A stretch of DNA of 64,000 nucleotides. It comes from Lactiplantibacillus plantarum. GTDB lineage: Bacteria; Bacillota; Bacilli; Lactobacillales; Lactobacillaceae. The stretch lies in assembly GCF_014131735.1 (NCBI RefSeq), contig NZ_CP039121.1, positions 1,550,001 to 1,614,000 of the forward strand, in the 5' to 3' direction. Below are positions 51,918 through 61,087 of the stretch, piece by piece. The notes under the pieces were generated by a model. It was not told the DNA's origin. It saw only the letters and a list, made by a program, of their open reading frames with translations, and did no database searches. The position numbers were made by a program, and so were the translations under genes. Positions within the stretch are counted from its first letter, which is position 1; every line of letters begins with the position of its first letter.

Positions 51918-53417
51918 ATGCAACGGTTATTAAAACGGTTAACTTTAAAGGAAGATCCAAGCATATATGAAGACAAAGATTCTCACCTAGCTCGAGTATT
52001 GACGGTCAAGGACTTCTTGGCTTTAGGGGTGGGGACGATTGTTTCAACGTCAATTTTTACATTACCCGGAGTGGTGGCTGCGAACCATGCGGGCCCTGCG
52101 GTAGTCTTCTCATTCATCGTCGCAGCCATCGTTGCCGGCCTGGTTGCATTTGCTTATGCTGAAATGGCGGCGGCGATGCCGTTTGCCGGTTCCGCTTATT
52201 CGTGGATCAACGTAATGTTCGGTGAATTCTTTGGTTGGATCGCTGGTTGGGCGTTGCTTGCGGAGTACTTTATTGCGTTGGCATTCGTCGGTTCAGGACT
52301 GTCCGCCAATCTGCGGGGGCTCTTGTCACCATTAGGACTAACTCTACCGAAGGCTTTGTCAAATACGTTTGGGACTGATGGTGGCGTGGTCGACCTGATT
52401 GCCGTCTTGGTGATTGCGCTGGTCTCGTTACTGCTCTCACGTGGAATCAGTAAGGCCTCCCGGGTCGAAAACGTGTTAGTGGTGTTGAAAGTGTTAGCCG
52501 TACTCACGTTTATCGTCGTGGGTGCGACGGCGATCCACGTGCAAAACTACGTCCCGTTTATCCCCAAGTACCATTTAAACGCTGATGGTAGTGCTTTTGG
52601 GGGCTGGCAAGGAATTTATGCCGGGGTATCGATGATTTTCTTAGCTTATATTGGGTTTGATTCGATTGCCGCTAATTCAGCAGAAGCTAAGAATCCTGGC
52701 AAAACAATGCCACGAGGAATTCTTGGTTCACTCGTCATTGCGGTGGTGCTCTTTGTGGCTGTTGCTTTGGTCTTAGTCGGTATGTTCAAATATTCATCAT
52801 ATGCTAATAACGCCGAACCAGTCGGCTGGGCATTACGACAAGCTGGCCATCCGATTGTTGCCAGTGTTATTCAGGCCATTGCCGTGCTGGGAATGTTTAC
52901 TGCGCTGATTGGGATGACTTTAGCAGGGTCACGGCTAATTTATTCCTTTGGGCGTGATGGTATGTTACCTAAGTGGCTTGGCAAGTTACATCATAATCAA
53001 CCTAATAACGCGCTACTTGTGTTAACAATCGTTGCTATTATCATTGGGGCGTTTTGCCCGTTTGCTTTTCTGGCCCAATTGATTTCAGCGGGAACCCTGA
53101 TTGCCTTCATGTTTGTCTCGCTGGGAATCTATGCTTTGCGGCGTCGTGAAGGTGTTGATATTGCGGTACCAGCCTTTAAGATGCCGTTCTATCCAGTTTT
53201 ACCAGCTATTGCCTTTCTAGGCGCACTGTTCGTTTTTATGGGCTTAGATATCCAGGCAAAATTATACGCGGGCGTGTGGTTCATCGTCGGCTTAGTGATC
53301 TACTTTAGCTATGGTATGCGTCACTCATATTTGGCTGAAAAACGTCTGTCTAAGACTGATACTGCGGCTAAATCAGCTTCGAAGGTGGCTGATTCGACCG
53401 TTGAAGAGCGTGACTGA
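51918..53417 (+). CDS. APC-family amino acid permease
   Basis: 499-aa permease of the cationic/branched amino acid type (CAT-like, YfnA/YhdG group), about 12 membrane helices. Family features: the helix 1 break GVGTIVSTSIFTLPG, FAYAEMAAAMPFAGSAYSW, and IGFDSIAANSAEAKNPGKTMPRGI. ATG 51918 is set by AAGGAGG six bases upstream; the frame is open further upstream inside the epimerase gene, but that part is a shadow. Likely supplies or exports the epimerase substrate or product. Confidence 0.92.
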   Translation: MQRLLKRLTLKEDPSIYEDKDSHLARVLTVKDFLALGVGTIVSTSIFTLPGVVAANHAGPAVVFSFIVAAIVAGLVAFAYAEMAAAMPFAGSAYSWINVMFGEFFGWIAGWALLAEYFIALAFVGSGLSANLRGLLSPLGLTLPKALSNTFGTDGGVVDLIAVLVIALVSLLLSRGISKASRVENVLVVLKVLAVLTFIVVGATAIHVQNYVPFIPKYHLNADGSAFGGWQGIYAGVSMIFLAYIGFDSIAANSAEAKNPGKTMPRGILGSLVIAVVLFVAVALVLVGMFKYSSYANNAEPVGWALRQAGHPIVASVIQAIAVLGMFTALIGMTLAGSRLIYSFGRDGMLPKWLGKLHHNQPNNALLVLTIVAIIIGAFCPFAFLAQLISAGTLIAFMFVSLGIYALRRREGVDIAVPAFKMPFYPVLPAIAFLGALFVFMGLDIQAKLYAGVWFIVGLVIYFSYGMRHSYLAEKRLSKTDTAAKSASKVADSTVEERD

Positions 53418-53456
53418 ACTTAGCTAACGCAAGCCCTTGATAGTTGAACAACAACT

Positions 53457-53502
53457 AAAATGGCACTTCCAGAATTGAATTTTATCTGGAAGTGCCATTT
53501 TT
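53457..53502 (+). terminator. Intrinsic terminator after the permease
   Basis: AAAATGGCACTTCCAGA/TCTGGAAGTGCCATTTT, 11-nt loop, T5. Confidence 0.94.
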
Positions 53503-53596
53503 GAGTGGTGATTACGAGCTAGTGTAAAGTCCGAAAATTAATAGTGATGCGCAGTCAGCAACTTAAGATACAACTGACGACTACTTGCATCCGAAC

Positions 53597-54406
53597 TTAT
53601 TCCGCAATTGCAAAATAATCGTTCAAGTAACGAGCAACACCGTTTTGATCATTATTATAGGCCGTTACATCGTCAGCCGTTGCTTTGATCTTGTCAGTAC
53701 CATTGGCCATTGCCACACCGAGACCCGCGTATGCTAACATCTCGAGGTCGTTATGTTCGTCACCAAAGGCGATGATATTGCGCCGTGAAATTTGAAAGTA
53801 ATCCGCTAAGTAGGCGACACCCTTGGCTTTGTGGACGCCTTTGGAGGTAATCTCGAGGATGGCATTCGGGCCGCCCCAAACACCAACGTCAACTTGATCG
53901 CCAAAGCGTTCAGTGATCCAGTCAATGATGGCAGCCTGCCGATCAAGCTGGACTAGCAAGACGAGGGAATTCGGATTACGAGTCAACGTATCTGGTGTAA
54001 GTCGGGGGCTGTCAGCAATCTCTGGGAAGAATTGACCAGCAATCAAATCTTGACCCGCTGTCATGGTACTGTTTTTATTTTCTGCAATAATTTCATTGAT
54101 CCCCAATTGTTCGCGATATTTAACGAGTGCTAAGACAATCGCTTTGTTGATCGTGAACTGATATTCTGAGGCCCATGTTTGGTGAGGTAAATGGCCCAGA
54201 GAACCGTTAAAGTTGATCATTGGGCTTTTGAGACGCAGCTGGTCATAGATCGCTTGTGAACCCTGATATGAGCGACCAGTAATAATGCTAACAATGTGAC
54301 CCGCTGCTTGTAGTCGTTGCATCGTTTGGATCGTCGCTGAATTGAGTTTGGATTCAGCATTCAAAGTGGTTCCGTCTAAGTCTAACGCAATTAGTTTTCT
54401 TTCCAT
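53597..54406 (-). CDS. Cof-type HAD-superfamily phosphatase
   Basis: 269-aa haloacid dehalogenase-like phosphatase. Motif I ALDLDGTTLN carries the nucleophile Asp; motif II Thr in SIITGRSY; the Lys in HKAKGVAYL, and motif IV FGDEHNDLEML. A C2B cap lies between. These enzymes dephosphorylate sugar phosphates or flavin/PLP compounds. ATG 54406 is used; TTG 54412 and 54415 are closer to the GGGAG ribosome site and may be the true start. Confidence 0.88.
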   Translation of the reverse strand: MERKLIALDLDGTTLNAESKLNSATIQTMQRLQAAGHIVSIITGRSYQGSQAIYDQLRLKSPMINFNGSLGHLPHQTWASEYQFTINKAIVLALVKYREQLGINEIIAENKNSTMTAGQDLIAGQFFPEIADSPRLTPDTLTRNPNSLVLLVQLDRQAAIIDWITERFGDQVDVGVWGGPNAILEITSKGVHKAKGVAYLADYFQISRRNIIAFGDEHNDLEMLAYAGLGVAMANGTDKIKATADDVTAYNNDQNGVARYLNDYFAIAE

Positions 54407-54553
54407 ATTCAACAAACATCTCCCATATTTCCGGCAGTTAATTAATTTAATTTAGCATAAATCTCACCTAATTGCGAATCTTTGCTACCTTACAGTCGGG
54501 GCAAAATGTGGTAATCTAATTGAGGATGCTTTTTAATTGAGGAGGAAATTTGG

Positions 54554-55921
54554 GTGCAATTACCAGCAGAATTTATTCAAAAATATCAACGACTACTAGG
54601 CGATCAAGCGCCCGCTTTTTTGGCAGCTTTCGATGGCCCTGTTGAAAAAGGGTTTCGGATTAATCCGAACAAGACTGTGACGGCCACGATGCGCGCCAAG
54701 ATGACAGCACCCGTTCCGTATAGCCCAATTGGGTATTATGGCAAGGTGAACGGCAATGCGCTGGAACACTTGGCTGGTGCCGTCTACAGTCAAGAACCAA
54801 GTGCCATGACCGTTGGCGAGTTTGCAAAACCAGAACCTGGTGAACGAGTGTTAGACTTATGTGCGGCACCGGGTGGCAAAACGACGCATCTGTTAAGCTA
54901 CTTGCATCAGACCGGTCTACTCGTGACAAATGAGATCAATCGGCAACGGGTGACCGCCCTTGGCGATAATGTGGAACGCTACGGCGCCCGCAATACAGTG
55001 ATTACCAACGATACACCCGCCGCCCTTGCCAAGGAATTGCCAGGCTTTTTTGACCGGATCTTGGTGGATGCGCCGTGTTCGGGTGAAGGGATGTTTCGTA
55101 AGGATCATGACGCAGTTCAGTATTGGACGCCCGACTATCCAGCGGCGTGTGCTGAACGCCAACGGGAGATTTTGACGGAAGCGGTCAAGATGTTGCGTCC
55201 GGGTGGACATTTGATTTATTCGACCTGTACCTTTGCACCGGAAGAGGACGAACAGATGATGGCCTGGCTGTTAAAAACTTATCCTGAGTTTGAGCTGGAG
55301 CCACTGGCCAAGACGGCTGGGATGGTCGATGCAAAGCCGGAATGGGCGGATGGCAATCCTGAACTGGCTAAAGCGGCCCGGTTATTTCCGCACTTGATGC
55401 GCGGTGAGGGTCACTTTATTGCCAAATTGGTCTATCATGGCACGACGGTGGGCAAGGACAAAAAAGTGGTTCGCGAACAGTTAAACGCCACGCAACGGCA
55501 GCTATGGACGGACTTTTTAAAAAAACAAGCAATGGCCGGTTTACCACAGCTCGTGTTACAGGCACATGGTGATCAGTTATACGGCGTGCCAGCGATGATG
55601 CCCGTTACGCGAAAGCTCAAGGTCTTTCGCCCCGGGATTTTATTGGGAACGTTTAAGAAGAAACGGTTTGAACCAAGTTACGCGTTAGCCTTAGCGAGTG
55701 ATGATTTGTCCTTACCCAAAACTGAAATAACGCGTGAACAGTGGGCATTGTATGTCCATGGTGAGACATTTGAATTGACAAGTGCGCCTGTAGCTGGTTT
55801 TCGGGTCTTAACTTGTGATGGGTTGCCAGTTGGGTTTGGAAAAATCGTCGCCAAGACGGTTAAAAATTTCTTTCCTAAGGGCTTACGGTTCTTGGCGACC
55901 TCTGAAAACGCGACGCTCTAA
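54554..55921 (+). CDS. rsmF: 16S rRNA m5C methyltransferase (RsmF/YebU-like)
   Basis: 455-aa SAM-dependent RNA cytosine-C5 methyltransferase of the NOL1/NOP2/Sun family. N-terminal RsmF-like region; SAM motif DLCAAPGGKTTHLLSYL near residue 98; DAPCSGEGMFRKD with one catalytic Cys and YSTCTFAPEEDEQ with the other; then a C-terminal PUA-like RNA-binding region. GTG start eight bases after GGAGGA. Which cytosine is modified cannot be decided. Confidence 0.9.
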   Translation: MQLPAEFIQKYQRLLGDQAPAFLAAFDGPVEKGFRINPNKTVTATMRAKMTAPVPYSPIGYYGKVNGNALEHLAGAVYSQEPSAMTVGEFAKPEPGERVLDLCAAPGGKTTHLLSYLHQTGLLVTNEINRQRVTALGDNVERYGARNTVITNDTPAALAKELPGFFDRILVDAPCSGEGMFRKDHDAVQYWTPDYPAACAERQREILTEAVKMLRPGGHLIYSTCTFAPEEDEQMMAWLLKTYPEFELEPLAKTAGMVDAKPEWADGNPELAKAARLFPHLMRGEGHFIAKLVYHGTTVGKDKKVVREQLNATQRQLWTDFLKKQAMAGLPQLVLQAHGDQLYGVPAMMPVTRKLKVFRPGILLGTFKKKRFEPSYALALASDDLSLPKTEITREQWALYVHGETFELTSAPVAGFRVLTCDGLPVGFGKIVAKTVKNFFPKGLRFLATSENATL

Positions 55922-56089
55922 CCTGACATGATATTGACTAAGTCATAACGTCCGCGTGCGATTGACGCTGAACAGGTGATGAGCAGCGGCCGTCATGAAT
56001 CATTCGATCCGTGGTAAAATCGGGGGAACGATCTACGCAAGTTGATGGTCAAATGGACCCAATCAATCGTAATATTGGAGGAAGAGTTT

Positions 56090-56962
56090 ATGTATTGCCC
56101 AAATTGTGGGAAAAAGAATGATATTGACGCGTTATTTTGTGAAAATTGTGGTGCGCGGCTGATTATCCCAGCCAGTTCAGCGCAACCAACACCGGCGTCA
56201 GCTGTAAGTTCTGCTGCTCAATCCACGTCGTCAACGGCTGCTTCAGAAGCACCGAGCGCCAGTACATCGATTTCGGCTGCACCGACTGCACCTGAACCTG
56301 GCACCCGTTCAGCGCAACATGCGCGTCAAAATGCGCAACCACGTTCAACGTCAAAACTGTCTTGGGTTATTTTGATCGTGGTATTAGCCGTGGCACTTGG
56401 TGGTGGCTATTACTGGCTGGAACATCAGCGTCAGAGTAATTCGACGGCAACAACGACGGCCAAATCTTCGTCGCGCACTGCTACATCGGAAAAAGCCGAG
56501 TCGTCATCATCGTCCAAGGCATCTGCTAGTACGGCAACTCAGACGGCATTGTGGTCGACAACCAAGTCGAGCGAGTTAGCCTCGTTTATGTCGTCATGGC
56601 AAGATACCATGAACCAATCGTACGAGGGGACTTATGATGGTCAGTCGGTAACTATTGGTGAGTTGAATTTACCTTCAGACATCAAAAACAATCAGTACCA
56701 AGATAAGATTACGGTCAATGGTGACACAGTCAAGCTCAAGTGGACGACGGCTGCTGATACCGATGCGAAGTACCAGGTCGTTGCCGCGGCCACTGATCCG
56801 AACGCGTCTAGTGGCGTGATTACGTATCTGTATGTTTTCCATAATGGTTCGCCAGACGTTCTGGTCTCGCAAGACAGTGCCACTGCCACAACGTTTAACT
56901 TCACTAGTTCACAAAATACGGATTTACAAGATGGCTTTGCAAAGATTGCCAATGCGGATTAA
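56090..56962 (+). CDS. Zinc-ribbon membrane-anchored protein
   Basis: 290 aa: an N-terminal zinc ribbon (CPNCGKKNDIDALFCENCGA), a Ser/Ala/Pro/Thr-rich cytoplasmic linker (about residues 28-88), one membrane helix (WVILIVVLAVALGGGYYWL) and an extracellular Ser/Thr-rich stalk followed by a folded domain of about 130 residues. ATG 56090 follows GGAGGAAG. Similar zinc-ribbon/TM/extracellular proteins are common in lactobacilli; role unknown, perhaps envelope stress sensing. Confidence 0.8.
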   Translation: MYCPNCGKKNDIDALFCENCGARLIIPASSAQPTPASAVSSAAQSTSSTAASEAPSASTSISAAPTAPEPGTRSAQHARQNAQPRSTSKLSWVILIVVLAVALGGGYYWLEHQRQSNSTATTTAKSSSRTATSEKAESSSSSKASASTATQTALWSTTKSSELASFMSSWQDTMNQSYEGTYDGQSVTIGELNLPSDIKNNQYQDKITVNGDTVKLKWTTAADTDAKYQVVAAATDPNASSGVITYLYVFHNGSPDVLVSQDSATATTFNFTSSQNTDLQDGFAKIANAD

Positions 56963-56977
56963 TAACTGAATTATTCG

Positions 56978-57022
56978 AAATCGTGTGTTTATGCTAAGTC
57001 GGCCTGAACACACGATTTTTTT
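56978..57022 (+). terminator. Intrinsic terminator after the zinc-ribbon gene
   Basis: AAATCGTGTGTT/AACACACGATTT with a 17-nt loop and T7. From here to 57373 (about 350 bp) the sequence is AT-rich with no gene. Confidence 0.9.
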
Positions 57023-57373
57023 GCGCCAATATTCGACCAGAAAATGGCGTATTGGCGCTTTAAAACTGAATAATTAGTGTCGGGTAATGGAAAGCGATAC
57101 TGATTTACAATCGATTATTGAAAATTATTATTTATTTACAAAATGATATCCGTCGGCTGAAGCGGTTTATTAGTGCAACGGCACGCAACGTTTCAGCGAC
57201 TGCATCTATTTGTTTATGCAACAGCATGCAATATAATGACTTTTTTATGAATTATATGTGAACTTTATATGAATCAATGTATCCGCTAATACTATCTGAG
57301 CCCTTGATGTTAGCCGATTTCATGCCAAATAGGAACGGATGTCAATAAGTAAAACGCCTTCATGCAATTTCAC

Positions 57374-57410
57374 GCAAACGCTTGCATAATTTTGAAAGCG
57401 GTTTTATAAT
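57374..57410 (+). promoter_or_regulatory. Maltose operon promoter with MalR-like and cre-like sites
   Basis: -35 TTGCAT (57382), 17-bp spacer, -10 TATAAT (57405). GCAAACGCTTGC (57374-57385), a LacI/MalR-type palindrome with one mismatch, overlaps the -35, and TGAAAGCGGTTTTA (57393-57406), a cre-like CcpA site, fills the spacer. Induction by maltose and glucose repression are inferred. Confidence 0.6.
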
Positions 57411-57456
57411 CTAACTTGTACTCAAGCGATTGATATTATTTTTGGGAGGCTTTATT

Positions 57457-58803
57457 GTGAAAGAAACATCTAAAACAACGGCCGGATTACCGAAACTGTC
57501 ATCCAATAAGATTTGGATGATGAGTCTAGGTTTTCTCGGTGTTCAAATGGCATTTACACTTCAGAGCTCACAGATGAGCCGGATCTTCCAAACTTTAGGC
57601 GCGGATCCAAATAACCTTGGCTGGTTTTTCATCTTGCCACCCCTTGCTGGTTTGATCGTTCAACCGATCATTGGGAGTTTATCCGACCGAACATGGGCCC
57701 CACGTTTAGGCGGGCGACGGTTACCTTACTTGATTCTGGGAACAGTCGTTGCGGCAATCGTGATGTTACTACTACCCAATTCTGGCTCGTTTGGATTTGG
57801 TTACGCTTCCATGGCGGCCTTAGTTTTTGGTGCGATTACCGTGGCATTTCTTGATTTATCGTCTAACGTCGCAATGCAACCATTCAAGATGATGGTCGGG
57901 GATATGGTCAACGATGACCAAAAGAGTTACGCCTATGGGATTCAAAGCTTCTTGTTGAATACTGGTGCCGTCATTGCGGCAATCTTCCCATTCCTGTTGA
58001 CCTTGTTCGGGGTCGCCAATACGGCTAGTAAAGGTGTTATTCCCAATTCAGTGATCTGGTCATTTTATATTGGAGCAGCAATCTTAGTGGTTTCAACGAT
58101 TATCACGATTGCCCGGGTGCGGGAATATGATCCCGTAACTTACGCGAAGTATCACGGCATTGATGAAAGCGCTAATAAATCTGGTGGTAACTGGTTGGCA
58201 CTCTTGAAGAAAGCACCAAAGGTTTTCTGGTTAGTAGCCTTAGTTCAATTCTTCTGCTGGATGGCATTTCAATACTTATGGACATACTCAACCGGTGCAA
58301 TGGCTGCCAACGTTTGGCACACCACTAATGCCAGTTCTGCAGGCTACCAAGCCGCTGGTAACTGGTACGGGATCTTATCTGCTGTTCAGTCCGTTGCCGC
58401 GGTTGTTTGGTCATATGTTTTAGCCAAGGTTCCGAATAATCGGCATAAACTTGGTTATGCTTTGAGTTTATTACTTGGTGCAATTGGCTTCTTCTCAATT
58501 TTCTTCATTCACAGTCAATCAGCACTTGTCGTCTCATTTATTCTGGTTGGGATGGCCTGGGCCGCAATGAATACGTATCCATTGACGATGGTAACCAACG
58601 CCTTATCTGGCGAACACATGGGGACTTACTTGGGTCTCTTTAACGGCTCAATCTGCCTGCCACAAATTGTTGCGTCCTTATTGAGCTTTGCATTATATCC
58701 ATTATTTGGCAATTCACAAGCCAACATGTTCATCTTTGCTGGGATCGTCCTTGCAGTAGGTGCGGGCACAGTTGGTTTGATCAAAGAAACGTACAAAAAC
58801 TAG
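57457..58803 (+). CDS. MFS sugar transporter, probable maltose uptake
   Basis: 448-aa MFS protein with 12 membrane helices. The QSSQMSRIFQTLGADPNNLGWFFILPPLAGLIVQPIIGSLSD start and the following TWAPRLGGRRLPYL loop resemble the SLC45/GPH-like disaccharide:H+ symporters found beside maltose phosphorylase genes. GTG 57457 follows GGGAGG by seven bases. Fourteen bp ahead of mapB; likely imports unphosphorylated maltose for the phosphorylase. Confidence 0.87.
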   Translation: MKETSKTTAGLPKLSSNKIWMMSLGFLGVQMAFTLQSSQMSRIFQTLGADPNNLGWFFILPPLAGLIVQPIIGSLSDRTWAPRLGGRRLPYLILGTVVAAIVMLLLPNSGSFGFGYASMAALVFGAITVAFLDLSSNVAMQPFKMMVGDMVNDDQKSYAYGIQSFLLNTGAVIAAIFPFLLTLFGVANTASKGVIPNSVIWSFYIGAAILVVSTIITIARVREYDPVTYAKYHGIDESANKSGGNWLALLKKAPKVFWLVALVQFFCWMAFQYLWTYSTGAMAANVWHTTNASSAGYQAAGNWYGILSAVQSVAAVVWSYVLAKVPNNRHKLGYALSLLLGAIGFFSIFFIHSQSALVVSFILVGMAWAAMNTYPLTMVTNALSGEHMGTYLGLFNGSICLPQIVASLLSFALYPLFGNSQANMFIFAGIVLAVGAGTVGLIKETYKN

Positions 58804-58816
58804 GAGGAATTAACTT

Positions 58817-61063
58817 ATGAAACGAATTTTTGATGTTAATCCATGGCATGTCTTGACGACTGATTTCAAACCAGAAAACAAACGGCTGCAAGAATCAATG
58901 ACTAGTCTAGGAAATGGTTACATGGGCATGCGCGGCTTCTTTGAAGAAGATTATACTGGGGATACGCTTCCCGGTATTTATCTTGGCGGTGTCTGGTATC
59001 CAGACAAGACCCGGGTTGGCTGGTGGAAGAATGGCTATCCAGAATACTTTGGCAAGGTTATCAACGCCGTCAATTTCATCAAAATCAATTTCAAACTCAA
59101 TGGGACTAAGATCGACTTGGCAACTGCCAACTTCAGCGATTTTAAACTTGATTTGGATATGCAACACGGGACTTTGACACGATCATTTATCGTTGATCAA
59201 GATGGTCAACGGGTTCGCGTGACCTTTGAGCGTTTCTTGAGTGTTGCGCAAAAAGAACTTTCTGTTCAGAAGGTGACGTTTGAAAACTTGAGCGATCAAG
59301 CGGTGGAATTAAAAGTTGCTTCCGCACTGGATGCTGACGTTAAGAACGAAGATGCGAACTACGATGAACATTTCTGGAACGTCCACGAAGTTACGGATGA
59401 TCGGTTAATTGCTCAGACGGTACCAAATGATTTTGGGACCCCACAGTTTACCTCTGGGATGCAAGTTAGTTATGTAACGAGTTTAACCCATAAAGCGGCC
59501 GAAGTGACTGATACAGCCACGGTTGATCGCTACTTCGGTACGTTAGAAGCTGGGGCCAGCGTTAGTTTTGAAAAGCGGGTCGTCGTGGTTACGTCGCGGG
59601 ATTATCCGACTGATGATGCCATTATGACTGCACTTCAACGTCTGACAGATACGGTCAGCGCCCAATCTTTCGATGATTTATTGGCGGCCCATGAAGCGGG
59701 CTGGGCCGATCGGTGGCAACAATCAGATATTCAAATTGAAGGCGATACCGAGGCCCAACAAGGCATGCGTTTCAATTTGTTTGAACTCTTTAGTACTTAT
59801 TATGGTGATGATCCACGGTTGAATATTGGACCAAAGGGCTTTACTGGTGAAAAGTATGGTGGTGCGACTTATTGGGATACGGAAGCATTTGCCGTTCCAG
59901 TTTACCTGGGGATTACCAAACCAGAAGTTACCCGCAACTTACTGATGTATCGTTATAAGCAGTTGGATGGTGCCTATCATAATGCTCGTCAACAAGGGCT
60001 TGATGGGGCATTGTTCCCAATGGTGACCTTCAATGGGATTGAATGCCACAACGAGTGGGAAATCACTTTCGAGGAAATCCATCGTAACGGCGACATTGCC
60101 TTTGCTATTTATAACTACACGCGTTATACCGGTGATACATCATACGTCTTACATGAAGGCAGTAAAGTGTTGACGGAGATTTCTCGTTTCTGGGCAGACC
60201 GGGTGCACTTCAGCAAACGTAATCAGCAGTACATGATTCATGGGGTCACTGGCCCAGATGAATATGAAAACAACGTTGATAATAACTTTAATACCAATTA
60301 TTTGGCGCAATGGACGTTGAAGTACACGCTTGAAATTTTAGATCAGGTTAGTGACGACCAAGCAGCGGCCTTAAACGTGACTGCTGAAGAACGTGCCCAC
60401 TGGCAAGATATCGTTGATCGGATGTATTTACCATATGACAAGGATCTGGATATCTTTGTTCAACATGATGGTTATCTGGATAAGGATTTAGCGCCCGTTT
60501 CCGCAATTCCAGCTGACCAGTTACCAATTAATCAGCATTGGTCATGGGACCACATCTTACGGTCACCTTATATCAAGCAAGGTGATGTGTTACAAGTGAT
60601 GTATGACTTTATTGATGATTTCTCAAAGACACAATTGAAACACAATTTTGATTTCTACGAACCGATGACGGTTCACGAATCAAGCTTGTCACCAGCCATC
60701 CATGCCGTGTTAGCTGCTGACTTACACTATGAAGACAAGGCTGTGGCTTTCTATAACCGGACGGCACGGCTTGATCTTGACAATTACAATAATGATACGG
60801 TCGACGGTCTTCACATCACCTCAATGACTGGTGGTTGGATTGCGATGGTCCAAGGATTTGCTGGCATGCGTGTTCATGATGGACAACTGAGTTACCGGCC
60901 GTTCTTACCAAAACAATGGACGAAGTATTCTTTCCGTCAGGTCTTCCGTGATCGGATTATTGAAGTCACGGTTGATCACGATGGGACGACTTTGAAGTTG
61001 ATTGCTGGGGAACCGATTGATGTTCAAGTGGATGGTACCACGCAAACATTGACACAGAACTAG
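58817..61063 (+). CDS. mapB: Maltose phosphorylase (GH65)
   Basis: Cytoplasmic, inverting phosphorolysis of maltose to beta-glucose 1-phosphate and glucose. 748 aa with the GH65 layout: N-terminal beta-sandwich, (alpha/alpha)6 barrel and C-terminal strands. GYMGMRGFFEEDY near the start, WDTEAF at the sugar site, and the general acid Glu482 in GVTGPDEYENNVDNN. AGGAGG precedes the ATG. Trehalose or kojibiose specificity cannot be strictly excluded from sequence, but context favours maltose. No beta-phosphoglucomutase gene is in this operon. Confidence 0.92.
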   Translation: MKRIFDVNPWHVLTTDFKPENKRLQESMTSLGNGYMGMRGFFEEDYTGDTLPGIYLGGVWYPDKTRVGWWKNGYPEYFGKVINAVNFIKINFKLNGTKIDLATANFSDFKLDLDMQHGTLTRSFIVDQDGQRVRVTFERFLSVAQKELSVQKVTFENLSDQAVELKVASALDADVKNEDANYDEHFWNVHEVTDDRLIAQTVPNDFGTPQFTSGMQVSYVTSLTHKAAEVTDTATVDRYFGTLEAGASVSFEKRVVVVTSRDYPTDDAIMTALQRLTDTVSAQSFDDLLAAHEAGWADRWQQSDIQIEGDTEAQQGMRFNLFELFSTYYGDDPRLNIGPKGFTGEKYGGATYWDTEAFAVPVYLGITKPEVTRNLLMYRYKQLDGAYHNARQQGLDGALFPMVTFNGIECHNEWEITFEEIHRNGDIAFAIYNYTRYTGDTSYVLHEGSKVLTEISRFWADRVHFSKRNQQYMIHGVTGPDEYENNVDNNFNTNYLAQWTLKYTLEILDQVSDDQAAALNVTAEERAHWQDIVDRMYLPYDKDLDIFVQHDGYLDKDLAPVSAIPADQLPINQHWSWDHILRSPYIKQGDVLQVMYDFIDDFSKTQLKHNFDFYEPMTVHESSLSPAIHAVLAADLHYEDKAVAFYNRTARLDLDNYNNDTVDGLHITSMTGGWIAMVQGFAGMRVHDGQLSYRPFLPKQWTKYSFRQVFRDRIIEVTVDHDGTTLKLIAGEPIDVQVDGTTQTLTQN

Positions 61064-61087
61064 TTCAATCCGCACTGATCGAAGGGA

